Shown here piece after piece: positions 1 to 6,886 of a DNA stretch of 30,555 nt; the stretch's first letter is position 1; each line of letters opens with the position of its first letter. Origin of the DNA: Ruminococcaceae bacterium UBA1227 (GTDB lineage: Bacteria; Bacillota; Clostridia; Oscillospirales; Acutalibacteraceae); contig DBWX01000010.1 of assembly GCA_002309175.1 (NCBI GenBank), forward strand, positions 15,797-46,351. The letters are read 5' to 3'. The position numbers were made by a program, and so were the translations under genes. Under the pieces are notes generated by a model. It worked only from the letters and a program-made list of their open reading frames with translations. It ran no database searches and was not told where the DNA came from.

Positions 1-365
1 TGAAGGCAGAGCGTGAACGCCGTGAGGCCATCCTCATCGCTGAAGGTGAGAAGAAGTCAACCGTACTTGTAGCCGAAGGTAAGAAAGAATCCGCCATCCT
101 CGAGGCTGAGGCCAAGAAGGAAGCGGCCATCCGTGAGGCCGAAGGTGAAGCCGAAGCCATCCGTGCCGTCAACCAGGCAACGGCCGACGCCATCAAATAC
201 TTGAACGAGGCCGCTCCCAGCGACGCAGTCCTCACACTCAAGAAGCTTGAGGCCTTCCAGGCAGCCGCAAACGGCGAAGCAAACAAGATCATCATCCCCT
301 CAGAGATTCAGGGCGTCGCCGGCCTCGCAGCAGGCGTAGCCGAAACCCTCACAAACAAGAAATAA
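1..365 (+). CDS. SPFH/Band 7 family membrane protein, C-terminal part (5' end outside window)
   Basis: The frame is open from the window edge to TAA at 363-365 and encodes about 120 residues. It starts with a charged, alanine/glutamate-rich heptad region (KAERERREAILIAEGEKK, then repeated AEG/EAE blocks). After this come a more hydrophobic stretch and a short tail ending in TNKK. The repeated EAEG-type coiled coil after an SPFH domain is characteristic of stomatin/prohibitin-like proteins of the QmcA/YbbK type. These are membrane-anchored scaffolds that oligomerise through this coiled coil. The SPFH domain and membrane anchor are upstream of the window, so the subfamily cannot be assigned. 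The gene ends just before a strong bidirectional terminator. Confidence 0.85.
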   Translation, partial: KAERERREAILIAEGEKKSTVLVAEGKKESAILEAEAKKEAAIREAEGEAEAIRAVNQATADAIKYLNEAAPSDAVLTLKKLEAFQAAANGEANKIIIPSEIQGVAGLAAGVAETLTNKK

Positions 366-373
366 AAAAAAGC

Positions 374-407
374 AAAACTCCCGGCTTGGTTCCAAGCCGG
401 GAGTTTT
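374..407. terminator. Bidirectional intrinsic terminator between SPFH gene and PI-PLC-like gene
   Basis: A 16-bp perfect inverted repeat with a GC-rich core (CCCGGCTT/AAGCCGGG) spans 374-389 and 392-407. It has T-rich flanks on the plus side (TTTTTTG) and an A-run at 364-370 that becomes a U-tract on the minus strand. It sits between two convergent genes that end at 365 and 420, so it can serve both. Confidence 0.9.
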
Positions 408-419
408 TTGTTTTGAATG

Positions 420-1433
420 TTACTTGTTGGAATCGATGATAAGTTTTGCAAGTTCGGCATCGCCGAAATCTACGACGGTCCAGCCGGGAAGTACTTTGGG
501 AGTGTTCTCCTTCAGGTTCCGGTTGAGCGGTTTCGCGAGCGCATACGGATGTCCGTAAGCAGCCGTTCCGTTGGAACTCAAGAAGTTGATCAGAACGTCC
601 TCGGGCTGTTTTTCCAAAGCTGCAGTCTTTTCAAATACCTGCCACTTTGTATCGGCATCATATTTGTAGCGGTCCTGAACGTACAGGGAGAATGTACCTT
701 TCTCTTCCTTTGCGTAAGTCAGGCTGCTGTCGCCGTCGGGTGCCTCGGCCTGCTTTGTCCAGTCAATGTATATGCCGGACTTTGCACCGAGATTCGCGTC
801 ATCGGGATAGCGACGGAACAGAACGATCTTTCCTCTGGCTTCGCCGAGAGTCGGAATGCTGTCAGTCAGGAGCCATATGTCCTTTGTCTCTGACTTATCT
901 ATCAGATAGTGCAGGGTCTCCTCAAACTCAGCATCACTCGTGTTCAGCTGTTCATGTTTGACCACAAAGAGAATCGTCTCCGAAGGGTTCTCCTTCAGGA
1001 AAGCCCCGCACTGCTTTGCGACATCTTCAAATGTCAGATGTGCGCTCCACGGGAAAACACCGTTTAAGCAGTGAAGGAAGCCGTGATAGTAAGTGAGGTT
1101 TTTCTCACCGCTTATCTCTTCGTAACCCAGACGTACGTCAATATACCTGTAGCCGTCATTAAGCAGCGATGTAATATCCTTGTCCTGGCATTTTGTCATA
1201 AAACGCAGCTGACACTCATTTGAGGCTGCATCGTGTATACCCGGAATTGAAATATCAGACAGCAGTCTGTCATCATCAATACCCTTCATCCAGGAGGCCA
1301 TTGAAGCATCGGTCTCAAATGAGCCGGCCTTGTCGTGCAGGGCGGGATACACTTCAACGACACAGCAGAAGACAATAAGGATTGCCGCAATTACCGCCAG
1401 AAGAATCTTTAAAACTTTCAAAAACTTCTTCAT
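420..1433 (-). CDS. Membrane-anchored PI-PLC X-domain-like phosphodiesterase
   Basis: 337 residues. An N-terminal hydrophobic helix (about residues 8-27) follows a lysine-rich start and should anchor the protein, with its catalytic domain outside. The rest matches bacterial phosphatidylinositol-specific phospholipase C: SIPGIHDAAS around residues 62-71 supplies the first catalytic His (H67) and Asp (D68), YIDVRL supplies R101, and YYHG supplies the second His (H117). In this family the two histidines catalyse cleavage of a glycerophospho-inositol bond without calcium. The substrate here cannot be read from sequence; a glycerophospholipid or a GPI-like or teichoic headgroup are possible. It is the last gene of a membrane-protein operon, 13 bp after the preceding gene, and ends at a strong terminator. 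Confidence 0.82.
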   Translation of the reverse strand: MKKFLKVLKILLAVIAAILIVFCCVVEVYPALHDKAGSFETDASMASWMKGIDDDRLLSDISIPGIHDAASNECQLRFMTKCQDKDITSLLNDGYRYIDVRLGYEEISGEKNLTYYHGFLHCLNGVFPWSAHLTFEDVAKQCGAFLKENPSETILFVVKHEQLNTSDAEFEETLHYLIDKSETKDIWLLTDSIPTLGEARGKIVLFRRYPDDANLGAKSGIYIDWTKQAEAPDGDSSLTYAKEEKGTFSLYVQDRYKYDADTKWQVFEKTAALEKQPEDVLINFLSSNGTAAYGHPYALAKPLNRNLKENTPKVLPGWTVVDFGDAELAKLIIDSNK

Positions 1434-1446
1434 CTGTTCCTCGTTT

Positions 1447-1893
1447 CTATTTGTTTTTTACGAGTGAAATCGCCGCGAGGGCTGCCCAGAGCCAGGCGGT
1501 GTAAATGCCGGGAACTTTGTCTACATCGTAGAGCTTAATGCCCGCCGTGTGGGTTACACATTCAAAGAAGCCCATGCCTGCAGAGAGGTATTTAAAGGGC
1601 GCCTTATCGATGATGCAGGGAATCACACTGGCAGCGAGCGCAGAGTCCGTAAGGGCAGTGTAAGCCAGGTCATCGGGTATTTTTCCCTTGAGACCGAGCT
1701 TGCCGAGCAGCAGGTCGAAGTATCCTCCTGACCACTTGCTCTCATCCCAGGCATGAATGCATGAGATGAAGAGAAGGAGCGCTGCCCACTTTCTGCTCTT
1801 TGACATATTCTCTTTTCTTATGAGAATTACGCCGCAGGCAATCGCAGTTACTAAAGCGTAAATCTCAAGGTATTTACTCAATAGTTTTTTCAT
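1447..1893 (-). CDS. Small polytopic membrane protein, possibly HXXEE-like
   Basis: 148 residues with hydrophobic segments near residues 9-25, 36-48, 83-95 and 130-145. The second segment runs into the polar motif IHAWDESKW, and a later segment contains FFECVTHTAG. A His-x-x-acid-acid motif at a helix end, paired with a later Glu/His, resembles the HXXEE membrane-protein family, but the resemblance is weak and I do not assign a function. The ATG overlaps the stop codon of the 52-residue protein upstream (ATGA), so the two are translationally coupled. The gene is followed 13 bp later by the PI-PLC-like gene. Confidence 0.75.
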   Translation of the reverse strand: MKKLLSKYLEIYALVTAIACGVILIRKENMSKSRKWAALLLFISCIHAWDESKWSGGYFDLLLGKLGLKGKIPDDLAYTALTDSALAASVIPCIIDKAPFKYLSAGMGFFECVTHTAGIKLYDVDKVPGIYTAWLWAALAAISLVKNK

Positions 1894-2048
1894 TCTTTCG
1901 GCTCCTCTTCAGTCTTTTCTTCTTTCTTGCCTTTTGAAAGGAAGTCTTTGAAGGCGACACCGACAATTGAGAGATCGATTACGGTTGCACCTATAAGGAT
2001 TGCAAGTGCGCCGGGGAAATCGGCAATATTTAAAATTTCAGGTCCCAT
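1890..2048 (-). CDS. 52-residue single-TM small protein
   Basis: A short frame too small for ordinary length cut-offs. It starts ATG (minus strand of 2046-2048) and encodes MGPEILNIADFPGALAILIG, then a hydrophobic run to about residue 33, a basic segment (KDFLSKGKK) and a glutamate-rich tail. It is preceded by an AAGGAGG ribosome-binding site at about 2056-2062, eight bases upstream, which overlaps the stop region of the preceding gene. Its TGA overlaps the next gene's ATG. A strong RBS, coupling on the downstream side, one TM helix and a polar tail all argue that it is real. It could be a subunit or regulator of the flanking membrane proteins. Function unknown. Confidence 0.72.
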   Translation of the reverse strand: MGPEILNIADFPGALAILIGATVIDLSIVGVAFKDFLSKGKKEEKTEEEPKE

Positions 2049-2060
2049 TTTTCTGCCTCC

Positions 2061-2759
2061 TTATAACCAGTTGAGCGCGGCTCCGACGATTATGCCGACT
2101 GCCACGAGTGCGCCGAGCACGCCTACTGCCTTTGCGGACTGTTTCGTTGTCGGACGGTCGTAAACATAGAATGCGGCCGAGAAGAACGGCAGATAGCCGA
2201 TAATCCAGAGAATCCACGGGCAGCTCCTCTGCCAGAATGACCACTCCCAGGTGAGTACATTTGCATAGTTTAAGAAACACTCAACCAGTACCGCGAGAGT
2301 TGTCAGAACACATGCAAAGAAAATACGGTTGTTTATACCGAGGATCTTGGCTTTCTTGTCTTTCGGAAGCATGAGACAGGACGCGATACCCATTATGAAG
2401 AACATAAAGGATATCTCAATATTGTATCCTATGAGGATATTGAATGCAGAGCCCTGTCCCGCAAGACCAATACCGTTCACTGCGGCGCCCGGAGGAGTTC
2501 CCCAGACGGGTGCATGTCCTGAGACGGCGCAGATGTAGGAGTTCCAGATTTCGTTCCATATGTCAACCAGCCAGAGCGCGGCGCCCGCGAGAACAATCTT
2601 GGTATGTCCCTCGCTGAGCTCCTTGCTGACAATGTAGACAAAGATGAGCAGAATCGGAATGATGTACCATTGCATTGAGAGGTTCGGTTTGCGAAGCACT
2701 TCCCATGCAGCCTGTGTGAATTCGGAATAGTTCGGATTTGCGATCAGCAAAGTCTGCAT
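2061..2759 (-). CDS. Polytopic membrane protein of unknown function
   Basis: 232 residues with about six or seven predicted membrane helices (near 29-46, 54-71, 105-128, 144-165, 178-198 and 212-231). Polar residues lie inside or beside the helices (WLVDIWNEIWNSYICAV, GYNIEISF, VLVECFLNY), as in a membrane enzyme or a transporter. No named family is recognised. It begins 18 bp after folA with a purine-rich RBS (GAAAGGGGAAA) and is followed by the 52-residue protein. Together with the downstream genes it forms a four-gene membrane/lipid-related set ending in the PI-PLC-like gene. Confidence 0.78.
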   Translation of the reverse strand: MQTLLIANPNYSEFTQAAWEVLRKPNLSMQWYIIPILLIFVYIVSKELSEGHTKIVLAGAALWLVDIWNEIWNSYICAVSGHAPVWGTPPGAAVNGIGLAGQGSAFNILIGYNIEISFMFFIMGIASCLMLPKDKKAKILGINNRIFFACVLTTLAVLVECFLNYANVLTWEWSFWQRSCPWILWIIGYLPFFSAAFYVYDRPTTKQSAKAVGVLGALVAVGIIVGAALNWL

Positions 2760-2777
2760 AACAATTTCCCCTTTCTA

Positions 2778-3257
2778 TTAAGTTTTTACGTATGTGGTGA
2801 ACTTAAAGTCCACGCCTTCAAAAGTGAATGTCTCGGATTCACTCTCAAGTTCCCAGTCAGGATTTTCGTCGAGGTTCGGAAAGAACGTATCGGCCGGTTT
2901 TATCGCATCCACCTTGGTGATGTAGGCCCTTCTGCATTTTGAGAGAAGGCTCTTATAGACGGATGCGCCACCGATAACGAACACGGGCTCCTCAAGTTTC
3001 AGGGCCTCAAGTTCCTCGAAATTGTGAACCACTGTGACGCCTTCCTTCTCATAGTCCCTGCTTCTGGTCAGGACGACATTTGTCCTGTTCGGAAGAGGCT
3101 CTCCGTTCGGGAAAGACTCAAGTGTCTTCCTGCCCATTACGACAGTTGATCCTTTTGTCATCTTCCGGAAGTATTTCATATCCTCCGGAATATGGAAGAG
3201 AAGGTCGTTGTCCTTTCCTATTCCCCAGTCCTTTGCGACGGCGACGATTATGTCCAT
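2778..3257 (-). CDS. folA: Dihydrofolate reductase
   Basis: 159 residues, the usual DHFR length. The N-terminal strand MDIIVAVAKDWGIGKDNDLL, the active-site helix HIPEDMKYFRKMT with the catalytic acid D26, the NADPH-binding VVMGRKTLESFP and VFVIGGASVYK, and the C-terminal FFPNLDE are all typical. It reduces dihydrofolate to tetrahydrofolate in the cytoplasm, regenerating the cofactor oxidised by thymidylate synthase. The residue at the position of E. coli Trp22 is Phe here. It starts 9 bp after thyA, so the two are one unit; that pairing is common because the enzymes work as a cycle. Confidence 0.97.
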   Translation of the reverse strand: MDIIVAVAKDWGIGKDNDLLFHIPEDMKYFRKMTKGSTVVMGRKTLESFPNGEPLPNRTNVVLTRSRDYEKEGVTVVHNFEELEALKLEEPVFVIGGASVYKSLLSKCRRAYITKVDAIKPADTFFPNLDENPDWELESESETFTFEGVDFKFTTYVKT

Positions 3258-3266
3258 CTTGTCTCC

Positions 3267-4115
3267 TTAAACGGCTATCGGGATATTCTTGACCTGAGGT
3301 CCTGCCTGATAGTCCTCAACATGGAGGTCATCCGTTGTGAAGTCGTAGAAATTCTTTACGTCGGGGTTGAGCCATACCTTAGGTGCGGGATATGTCTCAC
3401 GGGTGATGAGTTCCTCGATTATCGGAACATGACGGTCATAGATATGACAGTCTGCGATTACGTGAACAAGTTCACCGGGAATCATGCCCGAGACCTGAGC
3501 CACCATCATGAGAAGAATGCTGTACTGGGCAACATTCCAGTTGTTGGCGGCGAGGATATCCTGACTTCTCTGATTAAGGAGCATGTTGAGTACGAGGTTG
3601 CCGTCCTCATCCTTCGTGACGTTGTATGTGGCACTGTAGCAGCAGGGGTCAAGAGCACCGGTGGCGAGGTTCTTGTACTGATACATGTTTGTCATGATAC
3701 GTCTTGAAAAAGGATTCTCCTTAAGTTGTTTGAGAACATAGTCCATCTGGTCGATCATCTCGCCCTTGTACATGAACTTCTCGCCTATCGTGTAGCCGTA
3801 TGCGGTACCGATGGTGCCGTTCTCGTCTGCCCACTGGTCCCAGATATGTGTTGAGAGCTCTGAGATTTTATTGGACTTCTTCTGGTAAATCCAGAGAATC
3901 TCATCCATTGCGCTCTTGAGACCGGTCTTTCTGAGTGTAAGAGCGGGGAACTCTTTTCTGAGGTCGTATCTGTTTATTACGGCAAACTTCTTTATGGTAT
4001 ATGCCTTCTCACCTGTGTCCTCCCATACGGGGCGTACGATTTCGTCTTTTGTGTCGACGCCGTTTTCAAGAATGTCTTTACACATCTTAATGAATAATTC
4101 GTCAGCATAACTCAT
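3267..4115 (-). CDS. thyA: Thymidylate synthase
   Basis: Methylates dUMP to dTMP using methylene-tetrahydrofolate. From the chosen ATG the protein has 282 residues. LDPCC holds the catalytic cysteine (C158, following Pro), followed by the phosphate-binding QRSQD (R183), NNWNVAQY (dUMP-contacting Asn) and the C-terminal KNIPIAV. A longer in-frame start at 4205 is rejected: it lies inside a terminator hairpin, whereas the ATG at 4115 has AAAGGAG eight bases upstream. The sequence is divergent from E. coli ThyA (for example NQRSQD and DCHIYDRHV) but retains the core residues. It is first in the thyA-folA-membrane-gene run. Confidence 0.95.
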   Translation of the reverse strand: MSYADELFIKMCKDILENGVDTKDEIVRPVWEDTGEKAYTIKKFAVINRYDLRKEFPALTLRKTGLKSAMDEILWIYQKKSNKISELSTHIWDQWADENGTIGTAYGYTIGEKFMYKGEMIDQMDYVLKQLKENPFSRRIMTNMYQYKNLATGALDPCCYSATYNVTKDEDGNLVLNMLLNQRSQDILAANNWNVAQYSILLMMVAQVSGMIPGELVHVIADCHIYDRHVPIIEELITRETYPAPKVWLNPDVKNFYDFTTDDLHVEDYQAGPQVKNIPIAV

Positions 4116-4150
4116 ATTGCATTCTCCTTTCAATGAGTATATTCCTATGT

Positions 4151-4159
4151 ATTCTACCA
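4151..4159 (-). promoter_or_regulatory. Possible extended -10 promoter of thyA
   Basis: On the minus strand TGGTAGAAT gives an extended -10 (TGn plus TAGAAT) about 36 bp upstream of the thyA ATG. No good -35 is visible 17 bp further upstream, where a T-run lies. It sits just after the terminator of the preceding unit, where a promoter is expected. Confidence 0.45.
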
Positions 4160-4174
4160 TAAATTGTGGCAATA

Positions 4175-4210
4175 AAAAAGTGTCCACACAAGATTTTGTG
4201 GACACTTTTT
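4175..4210 (-). terminator. Intrinsic terminator of the acyl-CoA synthetase fusion gene
   Basis: A 14-bp stem (AAAAAGTGTCCACA / TGTGGACACTTTTT) with an 8-base loop. On the minus strand it is followed by a T-rich tract (reverse complement of 4170-4179). It lies 36 bp downstream of the fusion gene's stop and upstream of thyA. Its A/T arms would also let it act on plus-strand transcripts. Confidence 0.85.
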
Positions 4211-4246
4211 GTTAGTATTTTCGCCTGAATTTTTGGGTATTTTGCC

Positions 4247-6553
4247 TTAAAGCTGTGAACGGATTATCTTGCCTGAGACCGTCTTCGGAAGTTCTTCCTT
4301 GAACTCGACTATTCTCGGATACTTGTACGGAGCGGTCTTTTTCTTGACGTACTGCTGAATCTCCTTCTTGAGTTCATCAGTGGGTTCCGTACCTTTGACG
4401 AGAACGATTGAAGCCTTGACTACCTGGCCGCGGACCTCATCGGGAGCGGCTGAGACGCCGCACTCCAAAACATAAGGGAGCTCCATGATGACGTTTTCAA
4501 TCTCGAACGGACCGATACGGTAACCGGAGGACTTGATAACGTCATCTGCGCGACCGACGTACCAGAAGAAGCCGTCCTCGTCCTTCCAGGCGAGGTCGCC
4601 GGTATGGTAATAGCCGTCGTACCAGCACTCAGCCGTCTTGTCAGGTCCGCGGTAATAGCACATGAAGAGGCCGCAGGGCGCGCCTTCTTTAACATTTACG
4701 CAGATCTCGCCGGTTTCACCGGGTTCAACTTCCTTGCCCTCGTGGTCAAGGAGATGAACATCGTAGATGGGAACCGGCTTGCCCATTGAACCTACCTTAT
4801 GCGGCGCGCCGATCAGGTTGCCTATCATAAGGGTGCCTTCGGACTGACCGAAGCCCTCCATTACAGAGAGACCCGTGAGCTTTTTCAGCTGGTGGAATAC
4901 TTCAGGGTTAAGCGCCTCGCCCGCGATTGTCGCATGCTCTACAGAGGACAGGTCGTACTTGGTAAGGTCCTCTTTTATCATCATTCTGTACATCGTCGGA
5001 GGTGCGCAGAATGTGGTTATATGATACTGAGCGAAGAGCGGCAGTATATCTGCTGCGTCAAAGCGGTCAAAGTCATATACAAATGTCGCCGCCTCGCAGA
5101 ACCACTGGCCGTAGAGCTTACCCCAGAGGGACTTGGCCCAGCCGGTGTCTGAGATTGTGAGGTGAAGACCGTCAGGGTCAACGCAGTGCCAGTACTTGGC
5201 AGTGATAAAGTGACCCAGAGGGTACTTGTATGAGTGAAGAGCCATCTTCGGATAACCGGAGGTTCCGGATGTGAAGAACATGAGCATGGGGTCGTCACCC
5301 TTAGGTGAGTTCTCATCGCGCTCCCACTCGTTTGAGAAGAGCATCCACTCGTCGTCAAATGAGCGCCAGCCCTCTTTTTTGCCGTTTACCGACAGCTTGA
5401 TTTCAAGCGACGGTGAGTTCTTGGCGGCCGCGTCAACCTGATCGGTTACATCGCCGTCGGCGGTGCAGAGTATGGCCTTGACGCCGGCCGCGTTGAAGCG
5501 GTACTCAAAGTCGTGGACCTTGAGCTGATTCGTCGCGGGGATGGCAATGGCGCCTATCTTGTGAAGACCGAGGATTGCCGGCCAGAACTCGTAGTGACGT
5601 TTCAGGACAAGCATTACTTTGTCGAAACGCTTTATACCGAGAGCCGTGAAGTAGTTGGCGGCCCTGTTTGAGAGCTCGGACATTTCCTTGAAACTGAAAC
5701 GTCTCTCGTTCTTATTGACATCGAGATGAAGCATGGCGAGCTTATCGGGTTTAGTCCTTGCAAGTTCGTCAACTACATCGAACGCGAAGTTGAAGTTTTC
5801 GGGATTTATGAAATCCACTTTTACGGGAGTCCTGTTCTCATCCTTCTCAACCTTGACCCACTTCTTGTAGACACGGAGTTTCTGCTCCGCACCGAGACGC
5901 TTGGGCTGTACGCCGACATGCGCTTCAACAGCGCGGAGTTCCGGCGTCGGTTCGCCTGACGGATTAAGGACTATGGCGTAGAACTCACAGTTCTGATTCT
6001 CAACCGCAATCATGCCGTGGGGCGTACCCGAGTCATAGTAGAGGGTGTCGCCGGCATGAAGGACCTCAATATGGTCACCGACCTGAATCTTAAGCGCTCC
6101 GGAGAGAACTATGTCAAGTTCCTGTCCGGTATGTGTTGTAAGTTCAATCGGCTTGTTCTGTGCTTCCTCGGTGTACTCGGCCTCCACGTAAAGCGGCTCG
6201 GAGATCCTGTTCCTGAAGGCAGCGGCAAGGTTGTAATAGGTCATGCCGTGCGCCTTCTCAATTTTCTGGCCCTCGCCCTTCTTCGTGTATACGAGTTTCG
6301 CAAGGTTCGGCGACTCACCTTCGATAAGGTCGGTGACGTCTACGCCGAAGGTCTGGGCACAGCGGTAGAGGAAGGCAAAGTTCAGGTCCTGTCTTCCCTC
6401 TTCACAGGAGATGTATTCCTCCTCGGAAACACCTGTCTGCTCCGCCATATATGCGGTTGTGTAGTTTTCGATTTCGCGGAGTTCGCGAATACGCCTCGCC
6501 ATCTCGAGGATCTTGACGTCGAGTCCTGCTGTTGGTGCTTTCATAGTATTCAT
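4247..6553 (-). CDS. XRE HTH - cupin - AMP-forming acyl-CoA synthetase fusion protein
   Basis: 768 residues from the ATG at 6553, which has AAGGAAAGG just upstream. Longer in-frame starts would translate the attenuator hairpin. Residues about 15-78 are an XRE-type helix-turn-helix (RRIRELREIENYTTAYMAEQ, then GVSEEEY and EEGR). Residues about 118-198 are a cupin (THTGQELDIVLSGALKI, then HAGDTLYY and SGTPHGMI). The rest is an ANL-superfamily ligase of the acetyl/medium-chain acyl-CoA synthetase type: the P-loop FFTSGTSGYPK at about 427-437, then GFGQSEGT, YYHTGDLAWKDEDGFFWYVG and SSGYRIGPFEIE. The terminal KTVSGKIIRSQL carries the adenylation lysine near 762. The ligase should activate a carboxylic acid to an acyl-CoA at the cost of ATP to AMP. 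The HTH-cupin half resembles stand-alone regulators, so the protein may also bind DNA or sense its substrate. It is controlled by a T-box leader and ends at its own terminator. The substrate is not readable from sequence. Confidence 0.9.
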   Translation of the reverse strand: MNTMKAPTAGLDVKILEMARRIRELREIENYTTAYMAEQTGVSEEEYISCEEGRQDLNFAFLYRCAQTFGVDVTDLIEGESPNLAKLVYTKKGEGQKIEKAHGMTYYNLAAAFRNRISEPLYVEAEYTEEAQNKPIELTTHTGQELDIVLSGALKIQVGDHIEVLHAGDTLYYDSGTPHGMIAVENQNCEFYAIVLNPSGEPTPELRAVEAHVGVQPKRLGAEQKLRVYKKWVKVEKDENRTPVKVDFINPENFNFAFDVVDELARTKPDKLAMLHLDVNKNERRFSFKEMSELSNRAANYFTALGIKRFDKVMLVLKRHYEFWPAILGLHKIGAIAIPATNQLKVHDFEYRFNAAGVKAILCTADGDVTDQVDAAAKNSPSLEIKLSVNGKKEGWRSFDDEWMLFSNEWERDENSPKGDDPMLMFFTSGTSGYPKMALHSYKYPLGHFITAKYWHCVDPDGLHLTISDTGWAKSLWGKLYGQWFCEAATFVYDFDRFDAADILPLFAQYHITTFCAPPTMYRMMIKEDLTKYDLSSVEHATIAGEALNPEVFHQLKKLTGLSVMEGFGQSEGTLMIGNLIGAPHKVGSMGKPVPIYDVHLLDHEGKEVEPGETGEICVNVKEGAPCGLFMCYYRGPDKTAECWYDGYYHTGDLAWKDEDGFFWYVGRADDVIKSSGYRIGPFEIENVIMELPYVLECGVSAAPDEVRGQVVKASIVLVKGTEPTDELKKEIQQYVKKKTAPYKYPRIVEFKEELPKTVSGKIIRSQL

Positions 6554-6576
6554 ACCTTTCCTTTTGACGGCTCGGG

Positions 6577-6614
6577 AAATAAAAAATCCCGAGAATGCCG
6601 TCGCATTCTCGGGA
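6577..6614 (-). terminator. T-box attenuator terminator
   Basis: Minus-strand hairpin with a 12-bp arm (TCCCGAGAATGC at 6587-6598 pairing with 6603-6614), a 4-base loop and a U-tract (ATTTTTTATTT) at 6577-6586. It is positioned just after the T-box sequence and 24 bp before the start codon, the expected place for a transcription-attenuating T-box terminator. Confidence 0.92.
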
Positions 6615-6850
6615 CGATAATCTCTTACCGCGGTACCACCCGATTTGCCGGAAAAACCGACCACTTTCAGGCTCTGACAAGCCCTAATGCACTGACGTAG
6701 CCTACACGGGCGGGTTCTACTTGATTTCTCTTTCTTCCCGCCGGCTCAGGAGCTACAAACAAAGGTCCCCGTCTCCGGCTCACACCAGACGCCGTCTCTC
6801 TCTTCACGCGGATTCCTTTGCACTCTCCGTCAAAGCCTTTAATATTTGTA
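6577..6850 (-). ncRNA. T-box riboswitch leader (tRNA-responsive)
   Basis: The leader carries the T-box signature GGGTGGTACCGCGG (minus strand of 6628-6641). It also has an AGAGAG element followed by a distal loop with GGTG (6783-6786) closed by CGGC/GCCG, a post-stem AGTAGAACCCGCC segment, and the terminator above. A proximal stem can be drawn: GGAG (6825-6828) with CTCC (6749-6752), an internal loop with AGTG on the 5' side, then CAAAGG (6815-6820) with CCTTTG (6760-6765). The 3' loop strand is TTTGTAG, and by position the specifier would be GTA (Val) at 6754-6756. The T-box call is firm. The specifier is a hand-folded inference and could be shifted. Uncharged tRNA should favour read-through into the acyl-CoA synthetase fusion gene. 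Confidence 0.93.
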
Positions 6851-6857
6851 TGTAAAG

Positions 6858-6886
6858 TTTATACACCGATTTAAGTTTCAAGTCAA
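6858..6886 (-). promoter_or_regulatory. Sigma-A promoter of the T-box unit
   Basis: On the minus strand TTGACT (6881-6886), a 17-bp spacer and TATAAA (6858-6863). Transcription would start near 6851, at the head of the T-box leader. The -35 contains the TGA stop of the upstream sensor kinase gene (6883-6885). Confidence 0.85.

Noticed and set aside
3192..3707. 171-codon plus-strand frame over folA/thyA
   Set aside because: It is the antisense shadow of two clear enzymes and has no RBS or recognisable domain.
4116..4205. Longer start for thymidylate synthase
   Set aside because: The extension covers a terminator hairpin and the candidate promoter; the ATG at 4115 has AAAGGAG at proper spacing.
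6554..6664. N-terminal extension of the acyl-CoA synthetase fusion
   Set aside because: It would translate the T-box sequence and attenuator hairpin; the ATG at 6553 has the RBS.
6017..6700. 227-codon plus-strand frame opposite the fusion gene and T-box
   Set aside because: It runs across the terminator and T-box of the opposite strand and shows no family pattern.
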